Below are positions 48,350 through 55,969 of a stretch of 64,000 bases of DNA, in pieces. The DNA is from Hyphomicrobium methylovorum (GTDB lineage Bacteria > Pseudomonadota > Alphaproteobacteria > Rhizobiales > Hyphomicrobiaceae): NCBI RefSeq assembly GCF_013626205.1, contig NZ_QHJE01000001.1, forward strand, positions 2,150,501-2,214,500, written 5' to 3'. Made by a program: the position numbers and the translations under genes. Below the pieces are notes generated by a model that did no database searches, was not told where the DNA came from, and saw only the letters and a program-made list of their open reading frames with translations. Each line of letters starts with the position of its first letter. Within the stretch, counting starts at the first letter, position 1.

Positions 48350-49643
48350 TTTCCGGGCGTCGTCCGTTGAGGAACCATGCGTTCTGCATGCCGACGCCCT
48401 TGATCTCGATTTCGCCTCTCGGCTCGAGAACGAACGTTTCCTTTAGCGCGTCATAGCAGCCAGGGCAAACAGTAATGCGGCCGGGGCTGCTTGCCTGTTC
48501 GAGGCGGCTCGCAAGGTTCACGGGATCGCCCCACACATCGTAGCTGAATTTGTTCTTGCCGATGACGCCTGCCATCATCGGTCCAGACGCCATGCCGATG
48601 CGCACGCCGATGGCGATATTCTCCTCGGCACTGATGGCTTCCAACGTCGCGACGATGTCGAGAGCCATTGCGGCCAGAGATTGAGCGTGGTTGGGGGTGC
48701 GTACCGGAACGCCTGAAGCGACCATGTAGGCATCGCCAATCGTCTTGATCTTTTCGACGCCGTGAATTTCAGCGAGGTCATCGAAGGCGCAGACCAGTCG
48801 ATTGAGCAGAGCGACCGTCCGTTCGGGTCCAAGCTCCCGAGCCAGGCGAACGAAGCCAGTGATATCTGCGAATAGAACGGAAGCATCCGCGAAACCGTCT
48901 GCGATGGTGTTGCCGGGCGCGGCCTTCAGCCGTTCGACGATTTCGTCGGGCAGCACGTTGCGGAGCACCGTTTCCGTTTCCGCCTTCGCGCGTTCGACGA
49001 GGCTGAACGCATAGTAGACGCAGGCTGAGATGAGCCCAAACGTGGTGATGGCCCCCTGCACGTAGAGCGAGTCGATGATCTTCTGGTCGGCGGCCAATCG
49101 GGCGACTTCCATCGGGAAGGAGAACCACGCGATGAGATGCAGCGCGAGTGCGCTCGTGACGATGGCGAAGACGAGCCAGAAGCGGCGCGCTTCGAAAATA
49201 ACGAACGGTGCCGCCGCCGCCACGACGTATTGCAGCGGCGCACCTCCGAGACGGCCGAAGTAGGCGGTAAAGCCGATCAGCGCTGTGAATTCCGCGACGA
49301 CGAGGAGGAGGCCTCCGGCAATATCGCTGAACCGGTGCATGAGCGGCACGAGCGAGACGACGAGCGCGAGGCCAAGGTTCAACAGCACGACCGGCATCAT
49401 CGCCTCGTCGCCCGACATCCAAAGCTGGATCGCGTAAACAAACGTCGTGATGACGACCAGCGAGGAGAAAACGTTGACGATCTTCAGGCGTCGCTGGCTG
49501 TCGGGTGGATAATCCTTGATGCCGATCTCGGCGATGAAGCGGAACGCATTCCGCAGCGGCCGCACTAGCCCGGTCAACCGTGCGAGCCAGTTCGAAGGTC
49601 TCGACTCCGCAGCGTTGGTTTGTTCGGCGCGCGTCAGTTTCAT
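48315..49643 (-). CDS. Membrane-bound class III adenylate/guanylate cyclase
   Basis: 442 residues. About six TM helices (residues 50-215) are followed by a CHD cyclase domain. Metal-binding Asp lies in FADITGFV and the second in KTIGDAYM; the purine-selecting Lys (EKIKTIGD) and Asp (DVWGDPVNLASRLEQ) favour ATP, so cAMP is the expected product. The transition-state Asn/Arg pair also sits in NLASRLE. It ends with a 40-residue tail. It lies 39 bases downstream of a Crp/Fnr gene on the same strand. Confidence 0.9.
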   Translation of the reverse strand: MKLTRAEQTNAAESRPSNWLARLTGLVRPLRNAFRFIAEIGIKDYPPDSQRRLKIVNVFSSLVVITTFVYAIQLWMSGDEAMMPVVLLNLGLALVVSLVPLMHRFSDIAGGLLLVVAEFTALIGFTAYFGRLGGAPLQYVVAAAAPFVIFEARRFWLVFAIVTSALALHLIAWFSFPMEVARLAADQKIIDSLYVQGAITTFGLISACVYYAFSLVERAKAETETVLRNVLPDEIVERLKAAPGNTIADGFADASVLFADITGFVRLARELGPERTVALLNRLVCAFDDLAEIHGVEKIKTIGDAYMVASGVPVRTPNHAQSLAAMALDIVATLEAISAEENIAIGVRIGMASGPMMAGVIGKNKFSYDVWGDPVNLASRLEQASSPGRITVCPGCYDALKETFVLEPRGEIEIKGVGMQNAWFLNGRRPEISPSNAMSKRA

Positions 49644-49682
49644 GGGGTCCGGCTCAGGCCGCAGATGAGTTGGTTTGCCGGG

Positions 49683-50384
49683 TTACTCTTTGTCGTCGAG
49701 GCGGCCGATGGCACTCAGTTGCGGCAGATTGCAAATGACCTGCTGGCCGCGCCGTTCGATTGCGCCTTCTGCTTCGAGCAGGCCGAGTGCCGCGTTGACC
49801 TTTGGTCGGCTGGCGCCGACGAGGAGTGCCAGCTCACTCTGTGAAATGGGCAAAGGCAGCGAAATCTTCTCGGCTTTCCCGCTTGGGTCTTTCTGCCGGA
49901 CTGAGGCGAGGAAGAAGCGCGCGAGCCGGGCTTCGATTGGGTGCAGTGCGATCGCTTCGAGCTGCTCGTCCGCATCGCGAAGGCGTCCGGCGAGAAAGCG
50001 GATGGCGGCTTCGCCGATCGGCGGGTGAGAAGCCAGTAGCCGCATGAATGCCGACTTCGACAGCATCAGCGTTTCGACGCGATTGACGGCGGTTGCGTCG
50101 GCGGAGCGCGGTCGGCCATCGAAAATCGCTAGTTCGCCGAATATGGATGGCGCTTCGACGTGTGCGAAGGACAGTTCGCGCCCGTCTGCTGTCAGAACGG
50201 ACAAGCGAACGCGCCCTTTGGTGACGATATGCAAGTCAGCGCCGGTATCGCCGCGAGAAAAGATGACTTGGCCGGTCTCGAAGGTGGCTTCGCGGAGCTC
50301 ATCGGCAACCGCTTTTCGATTGGTTTCATCCAGGCCGGCGAACAGCGGCGTTTTCGCGAGGAGGGCTGTCAAATCGGACTTCAT
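49683..50384 (-). CDS. Crp/Fnr family transcriptional regulator
   Basis: 233 residues from the ATG at 50384; longer starts exist. The cyclic-nucleotide-binding fold contains FGELAIFDGRPRSADATA, close to the phosphate-binding cassette with its Arg, so cNMP binding is plausible; Fnr-type iron-sulfur Cys residues are absent. The C-terminal winged helix (ISQSELALLVGASRPKVNAALGLLEAEGAI) is the DNA-binding HTH. The adjacent cyclase gene suggests a signalling pair (inference). Confidence 0.9.
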   Translation of the reverse strand: MKSDLTALLAKTPLFAGLDETNRKAVADELREATFETGQVIFSRGDTGADLHIVTKGRVRLSVLTADGRELSFAHVEAPSIFGELAIFDGRPRSADATAVNRVETLMLSKSAFMRLLASHPPIGEAAIRFLAGRLRDADEQLEAIALHPIEARLARFFLASVRQKDPSGKAEKISLPLPISQSELALLVGASRPKVNAALGLLEAEGAIERRGQQVICNLPQLSAIGRLDDKE

Positions 50385-50546
50385 GCCATTGTTGCCATCA
50401 AGCTCGCCAATTCGGGCCCTACTCATGGCCTGTTTTGCGGTTATCTGCAACGTGTACGGGCCTTGCAAAGCGGCCGTCGGTTCGCCATTGTCCGCGCGAT
50501 TTAACCCTTGCCGAGGTGCTTCGAGCCCGGCTTCAGGCGGATCAAG

Positions 50547-51293
50547 ATGGCGTCGCTCAAAAGTACTTTCCTTCCGGCCTTTGCGCGCTCTGATGCGCCC
50601 AGCCGTGAAACGCTTCGCCGGTCTCTGGCGCGCGAGCGTGCCGGGTCCAAGACCGAGATCGAGCGGCCGCGTCTTGTGCTTGCCAGCGCCAGCCCTCGCC
50701 GGGTTACGCTTCTCGCGCAGGTCGGGGTAACGCCTGACGCGCTCCGCCCCGCATCGATCGACGAAAGCGCGAAGCGTGGCGAGATGCCGAGGGCGCTCGT
50801 CTCACGATTGGCGCGTGCGAAAGCTGAAGTGGCGCGCAACCAGATTGCGAACGACCGCGAGTTGGCCGATTCCTACATCATCGCCGCCGACACCGTCGTT
50901 GCGATGGGCCGCAAAATCCTGATGAAGCCTGCGCACATTGAGGAAGCGATGGCGTCGCTTCAGCTTCTTTCGGGCCGGACGCATAAAGTGCAGACCTGCG
51001 TCTGCCTCATCACGCCGGACGATAGAATCCGCACGAAGATCGTCGATACCCGTGTTCGGTTTCGCTACATCAGCCGGGCGGAGCTTGAATCGTACATCGC
51101 GTCGCGCGAGTGGCGCGGCAAGGCGGGCGGATACGCCATCCAGGGGCTCGCATCGTGCTTTGTGCAGCGGATCGTCGGGTCGTACACGAATGTGGTTGGT
51201 CTGCCGCTGACGGAAGTTGTGGGGCTGCTCAATTCCGAAAAATTTCCCATCCAGTACAACTGGGTTCGGGCCGCCGAAGTCGATCGACAGTGA
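50547..51293 (+). CDS. maf: Maf family nucleotide pyrophosphatase
   Basis: About 248 residues from ATG 50547, including an unusual N-terminal extension of some 35 residues before the normal start block PRLVLASASPRRVTLLAQVG; a TTG or internal start could be the true one. The DTVVAMGRKILMKP motif holds the catalytic Asp, and SGRTHKVQT and IQGLASCFVQRIVGSYTNVVGLPL are conserved. Maf proteins hydrolyse dTTP/UTP and modified nucleotides. Confidence 0.92.
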   Translation: MASLKSTFLPAFARSDAPSRETLRRSLARERAGSKTEIERPRLVLASASPRRVTLLAQVGVTPDALRPASIDESAKRGEMPRALVSRLARAKAEVARNQIANDRELADSYIIAADTVVAMGRKILMKPAHIEEAMASLQLLSGRTHKVQTCVCLITPDDRIRTKIVDTRVRFRYISRAELESYIASREWRGKAGGYAIQGLASCFVQRIVGSYTNVVGLPLTEVVGLLNSEKFPIQYNWVRAAEVDRQ

Positions 51294-51305
51294 GGAGCGA
51301 GGGTC

Positions 51306-51530
51306 GTGTCCTCCCCATCGCCAGCGGGAAGCGGTAAGCCGCTCAAGTGCCCAATCTGCGGAAAGCCTGCGGTTGAGGCCTATCGCCCTTTTTGCTCCAG
51401 GCACTGCGCGGATATCGATCTGGGGCGCTGGTTTAGCGGCAGCTATCGCGTGAGCGGGCGCGCCGACGACGACGATACGGGGGAGTTGCCGCAGCGCCCG
51501 AACGAGCCTTCGGAGGAGGGTGAAAACTAG
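51306..51530 (+). CDS. yacG: DNA gyrase inhibitor/zinc-ribbon protein YacG
   Basis: 74 residues. The four-Cys zinc ribbon reads KCPICGKPA ... RPFCSRHCADIDLGRWF. In E. coli YacG binds GyrB and blocks DNA binding. Preceded by maf, the usual order. The tail is acidic and variable. Confidence 0.92.
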   Translation: MSSPSPAGSGKPLKCPICGKPAVEAYRPFCSRHCADIDLGRWFSGSYRVSGRADDDDTGELPQRPNEPSEEGEN

Positions 51531-51555
51531 CCGCGGGGCAGCGCTCTCTAGGCGC

Positions 51556-51584
51556 TTGCATCGCGTCAACTGCCCCCCTATAAG
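51556..51584 (+). promoter_or_regulatory. Promoter of tRNA-Phe
   Basis: TTGCAT (51556-51561), 17-base spacer, TATAAG (51579-51584). Predicted start about 51591, 34 bases before the tRNA. Confidence 0.65.
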
Positions 51585-51624
51585 GGCCGGACTTCGCTTG
51601 GGCTTGATGCCGCCGCGGAGGCAA

Positions 51625-51700
51625 GCCCAGGTAGCTCAGTTGGTAGAGCATGCGACTGAAAATCGCAGTGTCGCTGGTTCAATTCCGGCCCTGGGCACCA
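51625..51700 (+). tRNA. tRNA-Phe(GAA)
   Basis: 76 nt with encoded CCA. Acceptor GCCCAGG pairs with CCTGGGC; D-arm AGCTCAGTTGGTAGAGC; anticodon arm TGCGA-CTGAAAA-TCGCA gives GAA; T-arm contains GGTTCAATTCC. Confidence 0.96.
51655..51700. other. Probable attachment site of the integrated phage (tRNA-Phe 3' half)
   Basis: An integrase gene pointing toward the tRNA ends 79 bases after it, and phage genes start at once. Tyrosine integrases commonly use the anticodon-to-3' end of tRNA genes as att cores, leaving the tRNA intact. The matching repeat would lie beyond 64,000. Confidence 0.6.
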
Positions 51701-51769
51701 GTTATTTTTTCGCCATTGAATTTACAAACAAAAAACTCGGTTTCTGTCGCACATCGCGGAATCCGCGAA

Positions 51770-51786
51770 AAAAGTGAGTCACTTTT
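51770..51786 (-). terminator. Weak terminator overlapping the integrase stop
   Basis: AAAAGTG and CACTTTT form a short hairpin with a 3-base loop; TT follows on the minus strand. It overlaps the integrase stop codon. Confidence 0.35.
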
Positions 51787-52867
51787 GTTCGCGTTTCGCT
51801 CTGCGAAGTAGCGGCATTCCTGAGCCAGCCAGAACCTTCTGACGTGCCGCTTTGGTGTAGCGCTGGGCCTCCTTGATCGTCTTCCAGCCGAAGATAGCCA
51901 TGAGCTGATGATCGGTCGCGCCATTCTCGGCCGCGATCACCGCTCCAGCCTTTCGAAGGCCGTGCGCCGAGCAATGTGGAAGGCCCGCTTCCACGCACCA
52001 TTTCTTGAAGCGGTTGCCAAAGCCGTTCGCAGTGAACGGCTTCCCGAATTCGGTAACAAGGAATGCGAGATGGCCGCACTCTGTCGCGTCGATGATTTCC
52101 TGAAGCTCCGACAAGATTGGCAGCGATAGGCGTGTCGGGCTCCGCTTCCGGCCTTTCGTCGCCGTGAAGTTCAGCCATCCGTCTCTGACGTGCTGTCGTC
52201 CTAATAGGACAACGTCAGACCGGCGAACGCCGAGATACATCATCAAGGCGAGCGCAAGCCGCGCACGCGTACCTACTGGATGGTGGGCTTCGTATTGTTC
52301 GACTTCCTCGATCGTCCACGAGTGAAACCCATCGGTAGCGGAGCGAAAATAGTCGACATCTCGCGCTGGGTTATTTTTGACGCCTGAGACCTCGTCGTCG
52401 ATCGCCCACTTGAAGACCTGTCGTATGGCCTTCAACCGCATGTTTGCAGCTTCTGGAAATTCTATCTTGCGGTCGCGCAAAACACGGACCGCCTTGCTAC
52501 CGAATCTCTGGACCGGCATTTCTCCGAAATGATCTTTGGATCCCGGTGCAAGCGGTTCGGTGAAAGTCCCTTCAAGGACCCCGCGGCGGCGAGCTTGCGT
52601 GTAGTCGTCCAGGCGGCGAAATTGGCTGCTCGCGAAATAGCCAACGCATAGGGCGCGCCATGTACCGGGCAACGGCCTTGAGATTTGGGCAACCGGCGGC
52701 GCTTCGATTTCTCCCGACATCAGTTTCTGATACTGCGCCATAAACTCTGGACTGCCGATTGGATCGCGCATGCGCACCATCCGCTGGCCGCGCTTGCGGA
52801 AGTAAACCCGCACATTGCCGTGCCTGTCGGTGTCTTCGAGGATGTGGCGCAGCTTTATGGTCAGCAT
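51779..52867 (-). CDS. int: Phage tyrosine integrase
   Basis: About 362 residues from ATG 52867; an ATG at 52900 would overlap the upstream gene. The catalytic domain has Arg in YLGVRRSDVV, Lys in TATKGRKRS, the His-x-x-Arg box in SAHGLRKAG, Trp in place of the second His (FGWKTIKEA) and the nucleophile Tyr in AQRYTKAA. It would integrate and, with excisionase, excise the element at tRNA-Phe. It is last in a leftward phage operon. Confidence 0.93.
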   Translation of the reverse strand: MLTIKLRHILEDTDRHGNVRVYFRKRGQRMVRMRDPIGSPEFMAQYQKLMSGEIEAPPVAQISRPLPGTWRALCVGYFASSQFRRLDDYTQARRRGVLEGTFTEPLAPGSKDHFGEMPVQRFGSKAVRVLRDRKIEFPEAANMRLKAIRQVFKWAIDDEVSGVKNNPARDVDYFRSATDGFHSWTIEEVEQYEAHHPVGTRARLALALMMYLGVRRSDVVLLGRQHVRDGWLNFTATKGRKRSPTRLSLPILSELQEIIDATECGHLAFLVTEFGKPFTANGFGNRFKKWCVEAGLPHCSAHGLRKAGAVIAAENGATDHQLMAIFGWKTIKEAQRYTKAARQKVLAGSGMPLLRRAKREQK

Positions 52868-52878
52868 AGCGGCTCCAA

Positions 52879-53142
52879 TCACACCGCGAGATTGCTCCAT
52901 CTATCGTCCCCGTCGTCGCGGCCGTCAGTATCGGGCAACGCTGCAAAGTGAGAGTCAAGCCTGAGGCGGTCCCACACTCGTCGGCCGTCGATCTGTTTGG
53001 CCTTTGGCATGCGCCCGTCCTGTACCATCGCATCGAATTTTACCGGGCTGACACCAATGTACGTCGCAGATTCCTCGCGCGACAAACCTCGCGGTGGCAG
53101 GCTTGCCGGCAGGTTTGCAAGGCGAGTCGCGCGTGCTGCCAT
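52879..53142 (-). CDS. xis: Putative excisionase/small HTH DNA-binding protein
   Basis: 87 residues. The segment GLSREESATYIGVSPVKFDAMVQDGRMPKAKQIDGRRVWDRLRLD is a MerR/AlpA-like winged helix typical of recombination directionality factors and located directly upstream of the integrase. The acidic tail is variable. Function assigned by fold and position. Confidence 0.72.
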   Translation of the reverse strand: MAARATRLANLPASLPPRGLSREESATYIGVSPVKFDAMVQDGRMPKAKQIDGRRVWDRLRLDSHFAALPDTDGRDDGDDRWSNLAV

Positions 53143-53144
53143 AC

Positions 53145-53330
53145 CTATTCCCCGCCGTCCTTTACCGCTGTGCTGCGAGCCGTGCCGGCGTCACCCGCTT
53201 CGACACCGTCAGCCAGTTTCATTGTAAAGCGCATTCGGACGTGCCATCCAATGTCCGCCTGCAATGAGTGCAGCGGGATGCGAACGTCATCAGTCAGCGC
53301 GAAGTCCGGTGCCGGCGCATTTTCAACCAT
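53145..53330 (-). CDS. Hypothetical phage protein
   Basis: 61 residues, two bases upstream of the excisionase and overlapping the previous gene by eight bases. No family recognised; beta-rich middle (DVRIPLHSLQADIGWHVRMRFTMKL). Support is operon packing only. Confidence 0.5.
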   Translation of the reverse strand: MVENAPAPDFALTDDVRIPLHSLQADIGWHVRMRFTMKLADGVEAGDAGTARSTAVKDGGE

Positions 53331-53919
53331 TGCATCTACGCTCCGAAGCGCCGTTCTTTTTTGTCTGCAAAAGATACTCGCGATATGATTTTGTCGCGCG
53401 CTTCAGACCACGCATTTCTCTGCGTTTGTTGGCAACCGCCTGGCGACTGCATCTAATTTTCAAGGCTGCTTCGAGCGTTGAAAGCTCTGCGAGAAAGGCG
53501 TATTCGCTTGGCTTCCAAACATGGATTGGTCGGCGCTTTCTCAAGCCGAGCTTCTTTGCCATCGTATAGACTGCCTTGGCCGATCGATTTAACCGCTCGC
53601 CTATCGCCTTAGCCTCGTATTCTAGATACGTTTGCCGAAGCACTCGTTTGTTGCGCTCGCTCCATACTATTTCAAACAGGCGCTTTGAACTGGTCGAGTT
53701 CACGGTCAGCCGTTTCCGCAGTCCAATTTTCCAGCTCTTTAGCGCCACGCTTTTCGTTGAGCGATTAAGCCTCTTGGCGATATCGATAAATCGCATATCC
53801 GGGTGTGCGTGCAGCGCCCGGAGTTTGGCGACTTCCTGGGTGCTCCACTGAAGTCGTGTGCGGCGCCCTCGGCGCAGTTCAGCGGATGCTTGTTGATGCT
53901 GCATTGATAGCTCAGACAT
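53323..53919 (-). CDS. Phage protein with tandem Myb/SANT-like helix-turn-helix repeats
   Basis: 198 residues, very basic. At least two, possibly three, related units: W-x8-LRALH...FIDIAKRLNRSTKSVALKSWKIGLRKR, then W-x8-LRQTY...AKAIGERLNRSAKAVYTMAKKLGLRKR, and a shorter third (WKPSEYAFLAELSTLEAALKIRCSRQAVANKRREM). Each resembles Myb/SANT-type DNA-binding helices. Likely a DNA-binding regulator of the left operon. More AT-rich than neighbouring core genes. Confidence 0.7.
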   Translation of the reverse strand: MSELSMQHQQASAELRRGRRTRLQWSTQEVAKLRALHAHPDMRFIDIAKRLNRSTKSVALKSWKIGLRKRLTVNSTSSKRLFEIVWSERNKRVLRQTYLEYEAKAIGERLNRSAKAVYTMAKKLGLRKRRPIHVWKPSEYAFLAELSTLEAALKIRCSRQAVANKRREMRGLKRATKSYREYLLQTKKNGASERRCNG

Positions 53920-53974
53920 GACTCATTGCCTTGTTCAGGATTGTCGTCACTGCTGCTGCGGCTGAGGTGCTCAT
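53912..53974 (-). CDS. Possible tiny phage peptide
   Basis: A 20-codon frame (MSTSAAAAVTTILNKAMSHV) overlaps the upstream stop by ATGA and the next start by eight bases. Support is the unbroken chain of overlaps; it may be a translational relay rather than a functional peptide. Confidence 0.3.
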   Translation of the reverse strand: MSTSAAAAVTTILNKAMSHV

Positions 53975-54093
53975 TTCCACCTCCACGGCGTTTTCTCGAA
54001 AAAATAGTCAGCAATGAAACATATGGCGATGAGAACGATCCCCCCTATCCACAAGGGGTGCTCACAGATAAGCGACCAAATGGCGGCCATCAT
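53971..54093 (-). CDS. Small single-span membrane protein of the phage
   Basis: 40 residues with one hydrophobic helix (WIGGIVLIAICFIADYFF) and a basic/aromatic end (KTPWRWK). Its start overlaps the stop of the upstream gene (ATGA) and its stop overlaps the next start. Function unknown; superinfection or lysogeny-related membrane peptides are common in this position. Confidence 0.6.
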   Translation of the reverse strand: MMAAIWSLICEHPLWIGGIVLIAICFIADYFFEKTPWRWK

Positions 54094-54560
54094 TTTATCG
54101 GCCCTTCCGTCGTCACGTGCGCCCGCAGAATTTTCCGCATTTGCTTTAGGTCGCCGGTGGCTTTCCAGAGTGCGGAGGCAAGCCAGAGGCAGTTGATGCC
54201 GCGTTTATTGAACCAGGAAACCTCATTGCGCGATCCGACGCGCTCAACCCCGTTGATGTGGTCGTCGTGACAGAGAGGTACTGTCCACTGATCGGTGACT
54301 TTCTGACCGACGCCTCGCTTCTCAGCGGTTTTCAAATGATGGGCTTGGCCGCCGGGTGACTTGCCGCAAATGCAGCACGGCAGTTTTCGGATGAAGTCCA
54401 AATGCGCTGGGGACATTCCCGGCCGTTCGGCCTGCACTTTCGAATTCTTGTGCTTGGGGCGCGGTCCACCTTGCTTCAGCAGTGAACCGTATGGTGGCGG
54501 AGGCAACAGACCCATCTGTGATCCATTCTTGAAATACGTTTTCGGCTCATCTGTTTCCAA
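54090..54560 (-). CDS. DUF968-like putative HNH-type nuclease
   Basis: 156 residues. The zinc/HNH-like core reads PCCICGKSPGGQAHHLKTA then PLCHDDHINGVERVG, with spaced Cys/His and an active-site-like HH; WFNKRGINCLWLASALW follows as in DUF968 phage proteins. Members are thought to be nucleases in recombination or replication. N-terminal 50 residues are Pro-rich and disordered. Confidence 0.72.
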   Translation of the reverse strand: METDEPKTYFKNGSQMGLLPPPPYGSLLKQGGPRPKHKNSKVQAERPGMSPAHLDFIRKLPCCICGKSPGGQAHHLKTAEKRGVGQKVTDQWTVPLCHDDHINGVERVGSRNEVSWFNKRGINCLWLASALWKATGDLKQMRKILRAHVTTEGPIK

Positions 54561-54561
54561 C

Positions 54562-54603
54562 GAGCGGAGACTCCGACGGGCATGAAAGCCGGAGCCTCCG
54601 CTC
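54562..54603. repeat. Inverted repeat in the leader of the DUF968-like gene
   Basis: GAGCGGAG-A-CTCCG and CGGAG-C-CTCCGCTC form a 14-position stem around 54562-54576 and 54590-54603. No T-run follows; it lies just before the start at 54560 on the minus strand. Confidence 0.5.
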
Positions 54604-54649
54604 TACAGGCGCGCGTAATCTCCCGCCGCCAATCGATGAATCAGAGACG

Positions 54650-54946
54650 TCAGGAGGCTTCTGGACGGGAGACCAGGCGCAACGTCGTCGGTGTTTTGGA
54701 TGAGTGCCGGCGTGCGAGATCGAGATCACGGATTTCGTCGGCGAGAACTTGCCGCGCTACGTCGTGAAGCCCGGCGCGTCGCATAGTTTCGACCGCGTGA
54801 TGGATCACGAATGTGCAGATACCGGTCATATCTGGCGGCTGCACGGAGCCCACGTAGGTTCGTAGGCTATTCAACGTCAGTGCAAGGATGTTTGAGGTTG
54901 GCTTCAGCTCTTGGCCGAAGTCTGGAAGTGGTTCGCGCTTTTGCAT
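54650..54946 (-). CDS. Hypothetical phage protein, first gene of the left operon
   Basis: 98 residues; GGGGGGA ribosome site upstream. Helical: ILALTLNSLRTYVG, GICTFVIHHAVETMRRAGLHDVARQVLADEIRDLDLARR. No family recognised. It begins about 65 bases after the predicted start of the operator-controlled promoter at 55020-55049. Confidence 0.6.
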   Translation of the reverse strand: MQKREPLPDFGQELKPTSNILALTLNSLRTYVGSVQPPDMTGICTFVIHHAVETMRRAGLHDVARQVLADEIRDLDLARRHSSKTPTTLRLVSRPEAS

Positions 54947-55019
54947 GATGAAAAATCCCCCCGTTGACCGTTGCAGCTGCCGACCGTCTAGAGTCAGGTA
55001 AACGCGTCTGGTGATTTAG

Positions 55020-55049
55020 AAAATAATTCACTATTGGTGAATATGTCAA
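55020..55049 (-). promoter_or_regulatory. Leftward early phage promoter
   Basis: On the minus strand TTGACA (55049-55044), 18-base spacer filled by an operator palindrome, then TATTTT (55025-55020). Predicted start near 55013, leading to the operon that ends in int. Confidence 0.7.
55026..55042. promoter_or_regulatory. Phage operator site 1
   Basis: ATTCAC-TATTG-GTGAAT, a perfect 6-bp palindrome with 5-base centre, exactly inside the promoter spacer. The same palindrome recurs at 55058 and 56332. Confidence 0.75.
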
Positions 55050-55057
55050 TCAATAAA

Positions 55058-55074
55058 ATTCACAAATAGTGAAG
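55058..55074. promoter_or_regulatory. Phage operator site 2
   Basis: ATTCAC-AAATA-GTGAAG, one mismatch from the palindrome, centred 32 bases from site 1 (three helical turns), suited to cooperative binding. Confidence 0.68.
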
Positions 55075-55208
55075 TTTATTTCTTGATCATGTCGCGACGT
55101 CTAAGCTGAGTGGGGTGGCCCCAGAAGAACGTGGATCAGATCAGGCGATCGTTGACTTTGGACGGATGGGAGCAAAGCCTGCGTTCAAATGGGCCGGGGG
55201 CACTATTC

Positions 55209-55790
55209 ATGAAATTCGTCGCAGCGAGCGCGCTTCTGATTGCGGCGCAAGCCTTAAGCGCGAACGCGCATTCAGCCGATTTCTTGAAAGCCGAAGTTAA
55301 GCCAGTGGAAATCAGAGCGGGCGGAGAGTTGACCGGATGTGGACTAGAGTATTCTGGAGTTTTCCTGGATCACATCTATCGAAGCGGCGAACTCAGCGGC
55401 GTCAGTGGTACAATAAATATTATGAAAGTCGGCAAAGGCGGTGTCGGCTTGTTCTTCAAAATGGGTCTAGTTGACTGGACCGACCCTGAACTCAACAAGG
55501 GCGCCTTGGCAAAGATTGATAAGGCCTACGTGCGAAGCGGAAATGAATTTGCGCCCGACAAATCGGTCCCCTGTGACAACCCAAATGGTTTTTGTGGTGG
55601 CAGCGATGGGGACGCCACAATGAAATTCTTCACTAGCGCTATGCAAAACAAAATTCAGATCGGTTTAAACCGAGTGCCGAAGGGGATGGACATTCTGCTG
55701 ACGCTCCCCGAACCACCACCGCCAGATGACGTCAAGTTCTTGGAATGCACAATCGAACTGCTAGATGCATTGGTTTCTACGGGTCGGTAG
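55209..55790 (+). CDS. Secreted hypothetical protein, possible lysogenic cargo
   Basis: 193 residues from the ATG at 55209, the start that gives a Sec signal peptide (MKFVAASALLIAAQALSANA). The mature domain has a CGLEYSG segment and later CDNPNGFCGG and LECTIEL, so disulfides are possible. No family recognised. Lower GC than host genes. Its place between the integration operon and the repressor is typical for a lysogenic conversion gene. Confidence 0.62.
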   Translation: MKFVAASALLIAAQALSANAHSADFLKAEVKPVEIRAGGELTGCGLEYSGVFLDHIYRSGELSGVSGTINIMKVGKGGVGLFFKMGLVDWTDPELNKGALAKIDKAYVRSGNEFAPDKSVPCDNPNGFCGGSDGDATMKFFTSAMQNKIQIGLNRVPKGMDILLTLPEPPPPDDVKFLECTIELLDALVSTGR

Positions 55791-55969
55791 CTTGGCCGCC
55801 CGGCCGTAGCCGCATCCGGTCCATATATTTCCACCATCAACCGCGCCTTCTGCGACTATCCAGACTCCGGGCTGCCAAACGTTGCCGAGTCTCGAAAGCG
55901 GGCATTTGGCGACGCGCTTCAATGCGTTCTATGTTCACTTAATGTTCTTTTTATTTGCTTCTTTCGAGA

